64,000 nucleotides of DNA from Albifimbria verrucaria (Eukaryota; Ascomycota; Sordariomycetes; Hypocreales; Stachybotryaceae): assembly GCA_020081605.1 (NCBI GenBank), contig JAHREC010000049.1, positions 1,550,001 to 1,614,000 on the forward strand, given 5' to 3'. The notes beneath the pieces are model-generated. The model did not search any database. It was not told where the DNA came from and saw only the letters and a list, made by a program, of their open reading frames with translations. Shown one piece after another: positions 25,381 to 37,939 of the stretch (within the stretch, counting starts at the first letter, position 1; each line of letters starts with the position of its first letter). Made by a program: the position numbers and the translations under genes.

Positions 25381-27218
25381 TTTCCAATCTTTCAAGTCGA
25401 CAGTATGTTCAATTGGCTCGAGGTATATAGTGTTGTATGTACACGACAGGAGACGTGTTTAGTGTTTTGAATGCAGCGAGTGTCTTATTAACGAGTGTGA
25501 CGAAAGGGCAAACGTCCAGAGCGTCTGCAGCAAAAGAATGGCAAGTTTCAGCAATTAGAGACGGGTATCTGGGGTCGTTACGAAGAGACGAGTGTGCCTT
25601 GCGTGTCTACCCAAACCCAACGAAGAGAAAGTATGATAAGAAAACAGCACACAAAATGGACACAAGGAAACAACGAAGGTAAAGAAAAGGAAAGACGCTG
25701 TTTTGTGGAGGAAATTGGGAAGCTGACAGGTTCAGGAGAAAACTCCCCGAAGAGAGGGTGGGTTATACATATAAACGGCTCGCATAGCTCACGCACAGGC
25801 ACGGTCCTGAAAGGGCCAAAAGAAGCAGGTTGAACAGGGGCGCTGTCGAGCCAGCATGGCCCCGGTCCCCGCACTGGACAGTGGACGATCCATAGGTCTG
25901 TATCCAAAGATAACTTCTGTCAGGGGTTGTGGGAGGCTGCGCGCCTGCTACCCTGTCATGTCTATCCGCGTCAGCAGAACCCAATCCAGACACGGCCAAC
26001 GGTAGAGGGGAACGGACTGGATGACAGGCGCACAGCCGTCAAACTGAACAGAGTGGAGGATTCGTCCCTGTGTCCCCCGACCGCGCGCCAAAGAAGCCCA
26101 AGGCAAGGCAAGTCATGCGCTTCAGGTTCCATCCAGGGGCCGTATTGGGGACGAGATGGCGAATGGGCGAGCCACGGCAGATCGGCGTAGCCCAGAATGG
26201 GCAAAGGTGGGTAGAAGAGCTGCGCCTGGTCCGGGGTTGCAGCCCAGGGATTGGCTGTCAGACGCCCAGCAATAGCAACATTGCCTGAAACATGAAACCA
26301 GTCGACTGCGACTTTGATTTACTTAGTAACAAGGAACCGGGATAGGTAGGTGAGTGAATTGCTTTCAGTCAGGCTCGACGGTGGAAGTGGTGATAGCCTG
26401 TTGATGTTGTTGTTGTTGTTACTGGCGCTGCTGCTGCTACTGCCGCCGTCGTCGTTGCAGCAGACACGTGAAGGATGAAGAAGTTACTAAGCCTATTTGG
26501 CTCAACGCTGCCGTATACGGACAGCAAAGGTCGGATGAGGTGCATCAATGGCTCTCCATCCTTCTTCAACTCTTCATCTGCACAAACGCGTTGTGCAGTG
26601 CTTGCTACACGTCCGGTCCCCGTCCTCCATCGTGCACACTATACATCATACCAGAGTGCTATCACCGTCTACCAGCTAGACGGAGGCTTAGAACAAGTGG
26701 CAGCGCTATGCCACGCCATCACGAGCACTAGCCCCTTTCCAACCCGGAAGCCTCACTCTTCTCCGTCTCTTCGCATTGATGACCTCCCGCCGCCGTTTAC
26801 TCTATCCCGTGCACCCGTAAAAGATCGGCTCATGGCTGACATCATGCACAGTCATATTGATGCCGCAACAGCAGCCCACTAGTTTGTTTTCTAAATAACC
26901 AGGTGAAACTCCAACCTCGCATACAGTGCCCATATCGCTCCAGACCAAACGCCTTTAATGCTCATCGCAAATCGTCATGGGTATAACTCCGCCAAACGCT
27001 TCCCAGAGGTGCTCGAAAAAAACAAAACCACATCACCGCCATTGATTGTTGGTTAATCCCAAGCAATGCGATGCTGACGCTGACCATATTCGCCTCGTCA
27101 GCACATTGGCCCGTGCCTGAGTGCTTTTACCATCGTCCTCGCAGGGGCTGTTCCAGATGCTGTGCCGGTACCACTTCCACAGCCGGCATATGTGCCGTTC
27201 GGCCGCAGCTGCTGGTCA
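25381..27218. other. Gene-free spacer
   Basis: Lies between the GH76 gene start and the 3' end of the first GPI-type protein gene. Holds a GTT/CTG trinucleotide-rich stretch at about 26400-26462. Open frames (for example 26475-26882) show no family motif or intron logic, and I do not call them genes. Confidence 0.5.
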
Positions 27219-27985
27219 TTATACTAGCATGGTGACGACAACTACGCTCGATGCCGTGGCCAACAAGATCCATAAGCCATGGGCTCTTGCACTCGAGTTG
27301 GCACCTCCCTCGTCCGGATCAGGAACTCGTGGTATAAAATTGCCCGTCGCCGTTGCGCCAAGGTCGCCTCTCGTCGCGGTAGGCGTTTCCGTCAACGTCA
27401 ATACGCCCCATTGCACCTGAGAGCCCGTAAGTGTTTTCGTCCAGCGTACCTCGGTAGGGCCGGTGTGGTACGCATTCGTGTACCCGGCCCTATAGCTGGA
27501 GTATCCTGAACATGTCGCCGCCGTCCGACCTGCCAGCTGGCACCCTAGTTCAGCGATGCTAAGACTTATGTCAGCTGTTATTTCTCGATGGCTTGATCGT
27601 TCAAGCAATGTGACGTACTATGTTGATGTGTATGTGCCATGGAAATGGACCGTGCCTGGACCTTCAACGACCACGAAAGGGAATTCGAGGGAAATGTCGC
27701 AAACGGGCGGCTGTTGATCGGGACAAAAATGGTGTACGTTGTTTCGCTTGCGGCTGTGTTCTGTAGGTCCACGAGGTCAGCCGATCGGTTTCACGCAACG
27801 CAAAGTCGAGGAGTAGGCCATACAACGTCGAGAATACTGCCGCGTACGATCGACCACGACTCTTTGTCGTAGTAAGGCAGGTAGAAAGGTGCTGTGGTCG
27901 GGGCCGGAGGCTCGTCGCGTCGCTCGGGCAAACAGGCAGCGGGAAGAGCCAGCAGCGCCAGCAGAGAGAAGGTCCTCATAAACAT
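27219..27985 (-). CDS. Secreted GPI-anchor-type cell surface protein (copy 1)
   Basis: The start at 27985 gives a clear signal peptide (MFMRTFSLLALLALPAACLP). Three exons fit: 27985-27824 (ends SILDV), 27760-27619 and 27558-27219. The body has the pattern of a common fungal surface family: TTYTIFVPINSRP, then a Cys, VVVEGPGTVHFHGTYTST, then CQLAGRTAATCSG, followed by a Thr/Ser-rich stretch and a C-terminal hydrophobic helix (LWILLATASSVVVVTMLV) after a small-residue site (GGANSSA), as expected for GPI attachment. One C is missing near 27711, after NSRP. No enzymatic function is known to me for the family. It shares the architecture with the gene at 30870-31665, about 2.9 kb away on the other strand. 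Confidence 0.72.
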
Positions 27986-30869
27986 TCCTAGGAATTTTCT
28001 GAGAGACCAGCGGCAGGGCAGAGCCGGGTGGTCCCGGCCAGGGCGTATGGAGCAGGCTCAGAAACGCAGTCGGACAATGGGCTATAGACGTGGCATCGGC
28101 TTGCTGGTGTTCACCTGCGCAGGTGTGAGAGGAAGTCGTGCAAAATGAACAGGCGAACCATCTGGCCGTCGAGGGAAACGCAGGGTGAGGAGATGGGTGG
28201 GTGGGCAGGCGAGCAAAGGAGAGGGAGCATCTGCCTCAAATGCGCGAGGGTTGCTTATGTCGTAGACGGGCCTGCGCTACCCCAAAGCCAAAGTTACCGA
28301 TGCCAAGGCTGGGCAGTCGCTGGGAGAGGCGAAAAGGAGGACGTCTGGACTCTCACGGACGGGTTTTGAGGAGGCGCCAAGGCCCCAGTCAGACCTGGAG
28401 TTGATCTACTTTGCCTGTCGCATTCTGCTCCTCTTCTCCTCGGGATATAGCCTGAGCCAAGACCGCAAAGCCCAATTGGTGACTAGGACTAACGACCACC
28501 GGGGGAACACGCAGTGCCAAGACGTTGCGTGGGAACGCCAAGACTTGGCCGTCGAGAGACTCAGGTAAGCCCATGTCGGCTCCGTTGTACCAGCGCATCG
28601 TCGGAAGACGGCAGAAAAGGGACGTCAAGGCCCCGTCAAAGCGAAGGAGGCTCCGCCGGGCCGTTAGGATTCAAGACGCGCATGGTGGACGGGTGCTTGT
28701 CGGATGGTGGGCTGAGGGAAAAGGCCAGGTACGAGGGCCATGGCATGGCATGGGGAATAAGGTAGCAGATAAGCTTGTCTACCTTGCTAGGCCGCTTGAG
28801 ACATTTGGCAATTTCTGAGAATGATCCTCCTCGACTTGGCAAGCTGCCAAGCTGCCCTGAGCTCTAGGCTCTGGCGCGCGAACCGTAGCAGGTACCTTGA
28901 CCTTGCAAGCAGTGGCTTTGTGGGAACGCAAGCCCAGTAATACCCGCCTCGTCCGCCCATCTTTCTGGATACACAGAAGCACTGTAGGCATTGATATTAG
29001 GGTTGGCCTTATCTAAGGTAAGGTAGTACGTATAAGGTGGGTGCGTCGAGGTAAATACCTGGACACCTGTTAGGTTAGAGGTAGGTAGGTGGATACGTAC
29101 CTAAAGCGCTCTGTACCTCTCAGCAAATAACAACAATCATAAATAAAATGACAAAGGAGGGCTGCAATTGAACAAGACCTTGCATTCCCAGACAAGAAGT
29201 GCTCTTCAAAACCCCTGAAAGAAGAACATGTCGATTCACAGAATAATATAAAGTCATACGCTCCTTGCTTGAGAAGAAGAAGATACCTGCGTGGTTGTCT
29301 CTAGACTTGCAAGTAAAATCAATCACCTGCTGGCGACGTGCTGCACAGCCTGTGCATCCACTAAAACACCTCTAACCTGCTCCGAGCTAACGGTAATACC
29401 AACTTACCCATTCCAGGGCCCACTCGGCGGGACCAAAACTTCCCATCTCGTGATACGAGCCAAGACAAGCCTACAGCGTCTTGCCTTAGCACCTGAGCAT
29501 TATACTGTACTGTACGTTAGTATACAAGCATTGTGTGATCTTTCCGTTACCTACAACGAACCCACAGCGACCCTGAGCAACGGAATCCTCCGCCTCCACA
29601 TCCCGAAATCCCACATTGGGAAAACCAGCGGTTCCAGCTAATGCATTAGCAGCGGAGTCACAAATCATTTTCCCACAGGCAAGAGTGCATTTCTGGGTCT
29701 TGGCCTGGCTGGTTCAACTGGTGACCGCTTCATCAGCTCGCAGACCATCACTACCTCAAGCCTGGCTGACAATGAGACAAGTGACAGGTTCGTGTGGCTG
29801 GCTCCTTGGCCCCCGTCATAGGCCTCATGTTCAACATTCATAGTTGCCTTGTGCCTGGCCATCGAACACACACACCACTGTGGCCAAAATAGTCAGTTAG
29901 CGCCCAGCCATACCTTGTCCTTTGATTCAGGCGTGGGCACTGCGGGCCAAGCTGAAGCAGACAACAAGACGCATTGTGAATCAACAACCGACACGTTTGT
30001 TTAAACAGCACATCGTTGCTGTCGCCGGGCATTAACATTAGCGGGTTTGTGACAATGGTGCTTCATTCTCCGTGAGAATTCTGCGCAGAGCCGGGGCCTG
30101 TTCTAACGTTATAGGCTGGCTGCACTTTTGCAATTGCCGTAAACGCCGACCGGGGCCGCAAATTTGCGAAATTGGATGCCGCATATTCTCGTGCCGAAGC
30201 CAATGAAAAGTGCTCCCACACAAATCCTTCGCCACGGGTGCTGTCGTAGAGCACACAGGTTTGGCAGGCCACTGTCGTGTCGGTAAGGAGCTTCGTCACG
30301 CTTGCATACGGTCCAGTCAGACCTCGGTGAGGCGATGCTGTTATTGCAGAAGGACGTGTGATGCCAAACGGGCCTACTATGTACTCACAATTGCGCACAT
30401 CTAGGGCCCCTCGGCATGCGATGCTCACTCCGGATGAACTCACTGACTGGCCTGCGGCTGCATGCGGCGTTGCACAATATCGGGCGGCTGCTCACCTTAA
30501 CTTGGGGCAAGCCAGAGCTGGGATTGGTGAGTCGCAGAGATCAACGGCTGTCTGTGCATTGAGCTTGACCTCATCTCAAGGCGCCACCAAATCCCTGCAG
30601 CCCCTGGAGACCCACGTCCGCGTCGGCTAGTGTGTAATGTCCAATACACCATATATGCTTGAACAAGTGCCGCAGCCTTTCTCTCCCTTCTTCTTTTCCG
30701 TGCGTGCGTGACAGGCTTCATCTCGACGAATTGCCCGAGTTCCTCTCTCACCTCCAGTCATTCCTTTGATTAACCTCAGTCATTCCTTTGAACCCGCGCA
30801 TTCTCTCACACGCCCACGTTAGTCCACCCGACCAAACTAATACCATCATCACCATCAATCATCATCACA
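27986..30869. other. Divergent promoter region of the two GPI-type genes
   Basis: No gene is supported in these 2.9 kb between two divergently transcribed surface-protein genes. The stretch 28990-29105 is rich in GGTAAGGTA, TAGGTAGGT and TACCT units. The last 90 bases before 30870 are rich in CATCA/CACC, typical of a strong fungal leader. Confidence 0.55.
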
Positions 30870-31665
30870 ATGGCTCGCTCTCTTGCTGTCCTCGCCCTTG
30901 CCGGTGCCGTCATGGCCCAGTCCACCGTCGACCTCCTCAACCCTTTCGCCGACTCGCAGAAGCTCGACGCTACCGTTATTGGAGCTGAGGCTACCATCAC
31001 CACCTATGTCCTCAACTGTCCTACGAATGCGGCTGAGGATGAGTGTGGTATGCCCTATGGCGGCATGACCATTTCCCAGGGCCCTTCGACCTGGGCTATG
31101 GGACTCAGCGTCAGCGCGGAGGATAGCATCTAGTAAGTCTGCGTTGATGTAATGTTTCCTACCCACCGGCCTGGTTCTGACCGTGGCTCTTCGATAAACA
31201 GCGCCCAGACCGCCGATTGCAAGCTCAACTCCGCCAAGGATGAGGCTGTCTGCAACGCCTCCGTTTACGAGTCCTATGACAGCTCGGTCACGTCCACTAC
31301 GACCAAGGGCCTGACCATGGACTACAAGACCCTGATGTTCCCCGTCACCGTCGTCTCCACTGGCTCGGTTGATGCCCCAAGACCACCGCCGCAGAGCCCC
31401 AGTCCACTTCTGCTTCTCCTGCCAGCACCGAGACCGAATCCGTCGCCTCTAGCGCCGAGACTGAGTCTGCCGCCTCCAGCACCTCCGCCCAGACCACACT
31501 GGCTACCAAGACTTCTTCAAACTCCGAGTCGACTCCCGAGTCTACTACTTCCGAGTCCGAGGAGCCTACCTCCAGCCCCCAGCCGGCGCTGCTGGTCGTA
31601 TGGCTCCCCAGAACCTGGTTCTGGCCGGAGCCGCTGCCATCATCGGCGGTATCATGATGCTGTAA
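30870..31665 (+). CDS. Secreted GPI-anchor-type cell surface protein (copy 2)
   Basis: The start at 30870 gives the signal peptide MARSLAVLALAGAVMAQS. Exon 1 ends at 31132 (GTAAGT donor) and exon 2 begins at 31202, restoring Tyr at the junction. The body repeats the copy 1 pattern: ITTYVLNCPTNAAEDECG, MTISQGPSTWAMGLSVS, ADCKLNSAKDEAVCNASV, then a long Ser/Thr/Glu-rich stalk and a C-terminal NLVLAGAAAIIGGIMML helix, preceded by a small-residue site. Single C losses near 31376 and 31586 break the frame before and after the stalk. The stalk is likely heavily O-glycosylated. Function unknown; a wall or adhesion role is inferred from the architecture only. Confidence 0.75.
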
Positions 31666-32061
31666 ATGGCATAACATCACCAGAAACTGTCAATTCAATA
31701 TAATACAGCTCTTGGATATATCTACTGGTCTCAAATGTGCTAGTCTCAGAAATGCGTGATATGTTGTGTCAGCTAGTTGCGTATTGCCATATGAAATTAG
31801 CATGAGTGAGCCATGTCTCACACCCACGCAGCTTTCCTGGGAAACCATGTAATGAATCACTCAGATCCTTTTCCGGCATGATCAGGCAATATCCTCCATG
31901 GTCATACACACTGCGGCTTTGTTCGTTGTAGCTGGCTGCATTTCATGCGGCGATGAGCTCTGAAAATGGGCGCTAAAAAGGTCAGGGATAGCACGGTGAC
32001 TCCTCGAGTCATGAGACTTTCGGTGGATATTCAACTAATCATGACCACGTAAGGGCCGTTA
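31666..32061. other. 3' spacer between convergent genes
   Basis: Holds the 3' UTRs of the GPI-type gene (+) and the MscL gene (-). AT-rich, no reading frame worth calling. Confidence 0.6.
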
Positions 32062-32857
32062 TCAGGAATGGTCCTCTCTTCCGTCCAGCCAGCTGGTGCA
32101 ATTAACACATCGCATCGCCTATGGACAGTCATCAGTAAACGTTCAAAGTATAAGAAACGAGCGCAGCGAAGTGGTACTGACCTTGGCGTTAATGCGTTGG
32201 CGGCAATATTTGCACTTCTTAGTATGCTTGATGATAGGATCGTGCGACAGTAGCTGGTAGATGTGTGCCAACCCGTAGAGAGCCACGCCGACCATCATGA
32301 ATGATACAAGCTGGTAGATGAACATCTAGGATTGAGCCAGTAGGAGTAACGTGTAACTATGCTCGATGTTCTCATGCTTTGGGCCAAGACTTACCCCATA
32401 AGCCAAGACTACGGCGCCATCGTCCTGTGCGATGTGAAGGGTAGTGTAACCCGTAGAGGCGTTGTAATTAGGCCCGGGGCGCAGCACAGCAAACTTCTCT
32501 TCGATGTTGCGGTGGAGAGGGAGGATGATAGAAATGGGAGGCATCAAGATGTCGCCGACAAATGACTTGACCATGTCCGTAAACGTGGCAGCGAGACTGT
32601 TTGAGATGGTTAGCTGCTGAGTGAGGTGAGGAATTGCACCCTGATTCAGGGGTCGCAGAGGACTCGCGATAAAACATCATAGGTCAAGGCACAAGGCCAA
32701 GTTTATGGGGTACAGACATCAAACCGAAGGCGATTTGGAGGATATTTCCCTGGAAGGCAAAGTCGATGAAGCCCTCCCAGAAGCGCTTGATTTCGCGCTG
32801 GCCTCTGCCCAGAAGCGAATCGGCCTCGCTGGGCGCTCTCTCCACGTCTCGCGGCAT
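32062..32857 (-). CDS. Large-conductance mechanosensitive channel (MscL family)
   Basis: Membrane tension-gated channel, known as a bacterial osmotic release valve and also present in some fungi. Four exons give an intact 180-residue protein: 32857-32718, 32596-32395, 32325-32182 and 32118-32062. The order is a hydrophilic N terminus (MPRDVERAPSEADSLLGRG), then WEGFIDFAFQGNILQIAFGL and AATFTDMVKSFVGDILMPP (TM1, the gate helix), a periplasmic-type loop with FAVLRPGPNYNAS, then MFIYQLVSFMMVGVALYGL (TM2), and a cytosolic tail. The tail carries CKYC and CVNC pairs spaced 17 residues apart, as in a zinc ribbon. No frameshift is present. The start could lie further upstream in frame, but the ATG at 32857 fits the family length. 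Compartment in the cell is unknown. Confidence 0.9.
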
Positions 32858-33615
32858 GTCGGGGGGCTTTGCTGTGGATTTCGCCTTGTTGTAAGAGGAA
32901 GCCGCTTCAAACCAAGACAGAGGAGGGTTTGCAAAGTGAAAATGAGGTTGTGTCGTCGCTCAACCAGCTCTCGGGGACGAAGTGAAACAAGAAGTCGAGC
33001 TGAGGCGGTTAGGTCGTCGCAGCGATTGCGGATTGGTGGGTGCCCATTCCACTGGGGATCTGATAGCTGTCTCAAAATGGAAAGTCGCTTGTTAAATTAC
33101 AGGTTAATAGAGCTACAGGGGCTGGTCTGGTCATGCGCATATGCGATGACGCAGGATATAATGATTGACAGATTGGAACAGTGACGATGTGGTTTGGTTT
33201 AATTCACAGTGGCGCTGCAATCGGTTTTTGCGCAAATCCGAATAACCAAAAATTGAACAGCACTTACAGAACAAAAACGCGCTTGATTTTAAGAGCCACG
33301 AATGAATACTGTAAACAATGCAATGTATTTGTTGTTCGCATTAATTTGGTCGGGATGAGCCAGCCACCCTAGACCAAGCCGATTGATATAGTTCTACTCT
33401 AACAAAGAAAAATAAATCCTTCTGGTATCTTGGTGCAACAAATAAGCGCTAAAATGCAGTCTGTGGTCATTCGTTATATCCAACCCGAGTCGTTTCTTTG
33501 TAAATATTGCGTGTACCGCGCGTCATTTCTCGTATAACAATCTGGTGTGCGCCGCCACGGCGCATGGGCTAAGACTTGTCTCAGACAGCCTGCCATGGCA
33601 AAGGGTTAGATACCC
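32858..33615. other. Spacer upstream of MscL
   Basis: MscL promoter side plus the 3' UTR of the SUR7-type gene. AT-rich from about 33180 to 33480. No gene seen. Confidence 0.55.
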
Positions 33616-34652
33616 TTAGTATCTCTCTTTGCTGGGGTTGTATCGCGACCGTCGACGGATGGCGAAGGGTATCTGAACAACCCACCCTATCGCGGCGCCG
33701 AGCATGAAGCCCGTGACAATCCAAGAAATGATGAGGAAGCCCCTGCCTCGCTCAGCGTTGATGCCAATTTGCTCGGCCTTGTCGTTAAGCTTGTTCAGGC
33801 CAATAGTGCCAATAACGGTGATCATGACGCTGGATAAGACGCTGCAGAGCATGCCCAGGATGGAGATTATAGCGTTGATGAGGAAGAGGCCTCGGCTGTC
33901 GGGCTTGAAGTAGGATAGAGGCCCGCAAAGCACGGACAGGGTCGTGAAGCCGAAGGTGAGCACGTATAATATGAAAAGGGCTAAGAGTAGCTTGTTGATC
34001 AGATCGAGAGTGTCCTGGATCTCGGAAGGCCAGTCAATGTCGGCGAGATTGATGTTCAAACCACCAACTCCGAGCTCCCGGTCGAGCATTTCCGTGATGT
34101 TGAAAGGTTCTGCAAGTTAAACAGTCAGACTCAGGCCCATTTCACAACATAGATGGAAAAAGTGAGAATACGTACCATTTGGCATGGTATCGCGGCAGCC
34201 GGTGATGTTCAGGCTGGGATCGGGCGCCGTAGCATTGGGATCGAAACCTCCGAAGCAGGCTGTCATGACATGCAGAGAGTACCAGTCGGATATACCCAAG
34301 CGTTCGGTAACCTCATCAATAACATCTCCGGCGATATCGTTCACAATGTCCTTGGCATCGTCCCCAATCTTGTCCAAAAGACCTTCGACGGGGTTGCTGC
34401 TGTCGTCTTCGCTGGATGTGTCGATAAGATTCTGGCCGAGGCCTGTCATGTTGATCTTCACGCAGGTCAGCAAACAGAGCCCATAGCACCGACATAGAGT
34501 AGTAGCTTCCTTACCCTAAGCACATCATAGCTCTCGAGAAAGCCCTTCTTGTGACCGGCAAACAGAGCGAGAGCAGACAGAACGCTGCTCACCGCGGTGA
34601 GGGTGAGGATGGTGAGGATGGCGATCCTCGGCGGCGAAAGGACTGACATCAT
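33616..34652 (-). CDS. SUR7/PalI-family plasma membrane protein
   Basis: Four-helix protein of the SUR7/PalI group, which marks cortical membrane domains (eisosomes) or acts in pH sensing. Three exons, no frameshift: 34652-34515, 34455-34176 and 34109-33616. TM1 is ILTILTLTAVSSVLSALALF. The large extracytoplasmic loop contains INMTGLGQNL, two or more N-glycosylation sites, and a Cys pair (TACFGGFDPN ... NITGCRDTMPN) in the position of the family's GLWNYC-like loop. Then come three further helices (LLLALFILYVLTFGFTTL, ISILGMLCSVLSSVMITVIG, FLIISWIVTGFMLGAAIGWV) and a basic tail. It sits next to MscL in the same orientation. Which member of the group it is cannot be told by eye. Confidence 0.8.
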
Positions 34653-37600
34653 ACCAGGCTAGGCGATATCTATAGCCTTGAAGAATGATTGCAGAAAAAC
34701 AACGATAACGAATGGACAGTGATTGTGGAGTGAATGCTGGCAATGCTGAATGAGGGCTGCGTCTACGTGGGAACAAGAACACAGGCAGATATACAGGAAA
34801 AAGCTTAATCACAGATTGGGCAGGGCTGGGCTGGGCAGAAGCAGAGCTATATACCTACAGAAAACGGACAACGCATCAGTGGAAGACATGTTGCGTGGGC
34901 TGGGCCAAGAAAGTCAAAGGTGGGAAGCACATGCATTCACTCCGAGTCAGTGTGGAGAATTGTGGCTGCAGGGACCCTGACCGCGCGTAAGGTTGGGAGA
35001 AGATCTCCTTCCACGCTCGTACCCGCGCAGGCTGGGGCCTCGATAGTCTGGTGCGATTGCGTCAACAGACAAAGCGAGGCTCGTGGCTGGGGAGGCAGTG
35101 AAGGCGGGTTCCCGGCAGGGATCGGCGGACTTGGATGGAGACGTCGAGCTCACCGCACAAAGGATTTAAGGTTGGTTTCCTTGTTCTCGTTCTTTTTCTA
35201 ACTTCGAGAGAGGCGAAAATCAGGGTCCTAATCTAATGCTTAGAAGCATCATTACATATACTGTATGCACAGCCTATAAAGAAGATTGATGCGCTTCCTA
35301 GGACACAGGAAACCGCCTCGTATGAAACTTCGTTGTTGTGACGCCGTGCCTGGCCTGGCTCAGCTGGCGGCGGCCACTGACAATTTTTTAAAAATGGTGC
35401 GTCATTCATCTAGTCAGCCAGCCAGCAAGTCGAATGAATTGGGTTCTTCCTTTTTCCTCTTTTTGCAAAAAATCATCGAATGAGTGCCGGGCGGATAATG
35501 TTGCTGGATCGCCATGGACTTGCGTCATCCGGTCCAGGGTCTGGCTTTGTATCGCCCCAAAGCAGCAAAAACCGGTTCTGGCAGAATGACGGATCTCGCC
35601 GTGCACCAGGCCGGGGAAAGTGGGGCCGTCTTCCGAGCACAGCATACGGGAGTTTGGCCCGGGGATGTACTATCTAGTAATACAGCGTCTTACACGGCAT
35701 GCAGTAGCACAGTCCCTGAACCGAGAAATGCAGGCATGACTTACATGCTCTTTTTTTCCTTTCTTTTCTTGTTGTGTAGCGTAACAGCCACCAGCCCGCT
35801 ATGCTGTCTTTGTCCTTTATTCTTTTTTATTCCGCATGTCGCACACACACTATTGTGCCCTGTCGCGGTTGTTTGATGGAGAATTCTCCCCATCCACCCA
35901 TTTCGTCTGAACCTTATCGGGCATCGTTTAGCCGCCAATGCACGGCTTGCACGCTTCCCTACGCCACCGTCATATGTGGCTGACCGGAAGATGCAGGCCT
36001 CTAATCCAGCATTGTTACTGCCGCTAAAGGCGTTGGGGTAAAAGCTGCGATGTAACCAGCGGCGTCAACAGTTAGGGTGATCCGCTGGCTTGGTTCTATG
36101 GTGGCCAGGAAAATAGCCGCTCAACCCGAAGAGTGAGGAGAATACTAGACGCTGCACCATTACGAGGCCCTATTTGAGGACCAGACCCCGACGAAATGGT
36201 TGTGAACGTTGCGGTCGAATGAAAATTTTCATGGCGGCAGCCTTCAATGCATCAACTCGCCGATGAGCGTGGCCGGCGCGATCTAAGACAGTGTCTCTCA
36301 TCGCCGATGGCAGTGCACGTGCGCCGTGGGCTCCTGGGATGACCACTGCAGCCCGCCCCAGTTTGCTCACGGCTACCATGGGCTCAGTCAATGCCGGCGT
36401 TGGTGTCTTAGACAAAGACCGCAGAGGCACACACCTCGTGACACGCAATCATGCGGGGAGGGGAGAATAGACAGGGCGAGTGATGCTGGATGTCTCGGGC
36501 ATTTGACACCTGCCCGTTGCAGCTGCGTCAAGAAACAATATTAAAGGGAGAAAATAAAAATAAATAGTAAAACAAACGGCTTTGGCCGGTCAAGCTCCCA
36601 TTTACCGGGCTGTCTATTTGGTTTGTATTTTCTGATTTGTCTATTTTGCCCTGGAACGTCTTTTTTTCTATTTTAGAAACGGTTTGGAAAATTCCATGCT
36701 CCAGGCGCCCGCATACAAGCTTTCCCATCCTCGACCGCAGATTCGGAACCTGGTGCATGCAGGGCGCAGCGCTAGCCATGTTGCTATGTGGATAAGGATA
36801 CGGTACCCAACCGGCTCTTGCCCATGGTTACTTCGCCTGCTGTACATGTGCATATGATGATCCTGTGCTTGGGGACTTGATATCAGTTGAGGGTGTCTTG
36901 CATGCTCGTGGCCATGGCGATCTCGAGGATGTGCCGCTGCCGCAAAAACTGCAGCAACGTGCTTCATGGCCTGTGCGTACCTATGCGGTGAAGAGTGCTG
37001 AAGAGCATAACGTACAGTAGCATCTGCCTCTGTGGGACACCCCTGGCGTTTAGCAGCAACAAGGGACGAAATGACCCAGCCATGACGTAGAAAATCCCAC
37101 CCACCTACCCTACCTACCTCCTTAGTACCTGGAGGACCTACCCACGGACGGCCAGCTCCAGCGCTGTGCGGCCCCTACAGCTCGCTGCTGACGTGCTGTA
37201 CGCAGTACTGCACATAGTACTGTAGCAGTGCTTGCGGTGCAGAGCCGAGCCGAGCAGTGCACATGTCGCTGCCCACGTGAGCGGCTCCTTTTACTGCACG
37301 ACATGGGGTCCATTTCCTGCCCTTGATCGCCTGCAGCATATGCAGCCTAACTTGCTAACCTAGTCTCCTCTACGGTACTCTGTACTCTGTACTATGTACA
37401 GTTATGGGGGCCTGCTCTGCTGCCTCTCCACTCTCCTCTCCACCCCTTCTCCTCCTCCACTCACAACAAAAACCACCGGTCCGCATTGATCGCCTCATCT
37501 TGACGCTTGCGCTTCGGGCCCGGATCCTGTTGTTATTGATTTTTCCTCTCCCTCATTTCCCTCCGAACGAGGGGCCCGTGGGAACGACGCCAAGCTACCG

Positions 37601-37939
37601 AACCAGGCGGGGGTCTCGAAGGCAACCACACCAACATCATCATCACCATCAACCATCAACCATCAACCATCAACTATCACACCGGCGACAACCTCGTCAC
37701 GAACAGCGCACTCGACCCAAGTTGCTGTCGATACCCGTAACCACGCCGTCACCGCCTTTACGATAATGACCTACGAACTCTCCTTCGTTCTCCCACGACC
37801 TTCTGCCCGCGCGTCCTGAACGCGGTCCGACATGTCATAGCTGCCAACACGCTGCTCCTTTCTTCCTCGGCTCTTTCAGATCGCCACATCCTATCCCTAC
37901 ATCGCCTCGAATCCTTGCGCATCACCTCTCCTATAAGAC
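34653..37939. other. Gene-free spacer and Rab gene leader
   Basis: No supported gene. Features: a C/T-rich block with CCTACC units near 37100-37145, several GTACTGTAC-like palindromes (37200-37225), a short tandem TACTCTG repeat (37374-37395), and an ATCAACC tandem repeat (37640-37675) inside what should be the 5' leader of the Rab gene at 37940. Confidence 0.5.
37640..37680 (+). repeat. CATCAAC short tandem repeat
   Basis: Four near-perfect CATCAAC units (the last altered) after a CAT/CAC-rich run. It sits about 260 bases before the Rab GTPase start codon and is probably within its leader or promoter. Confidence 0.8.

Noticed and set aside
26475..26882. 135-codon open frame beside trinucleotide repeats
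   Set aside because: No domain, no signal peptide, and overlapping frames of similar length. Likely chance.
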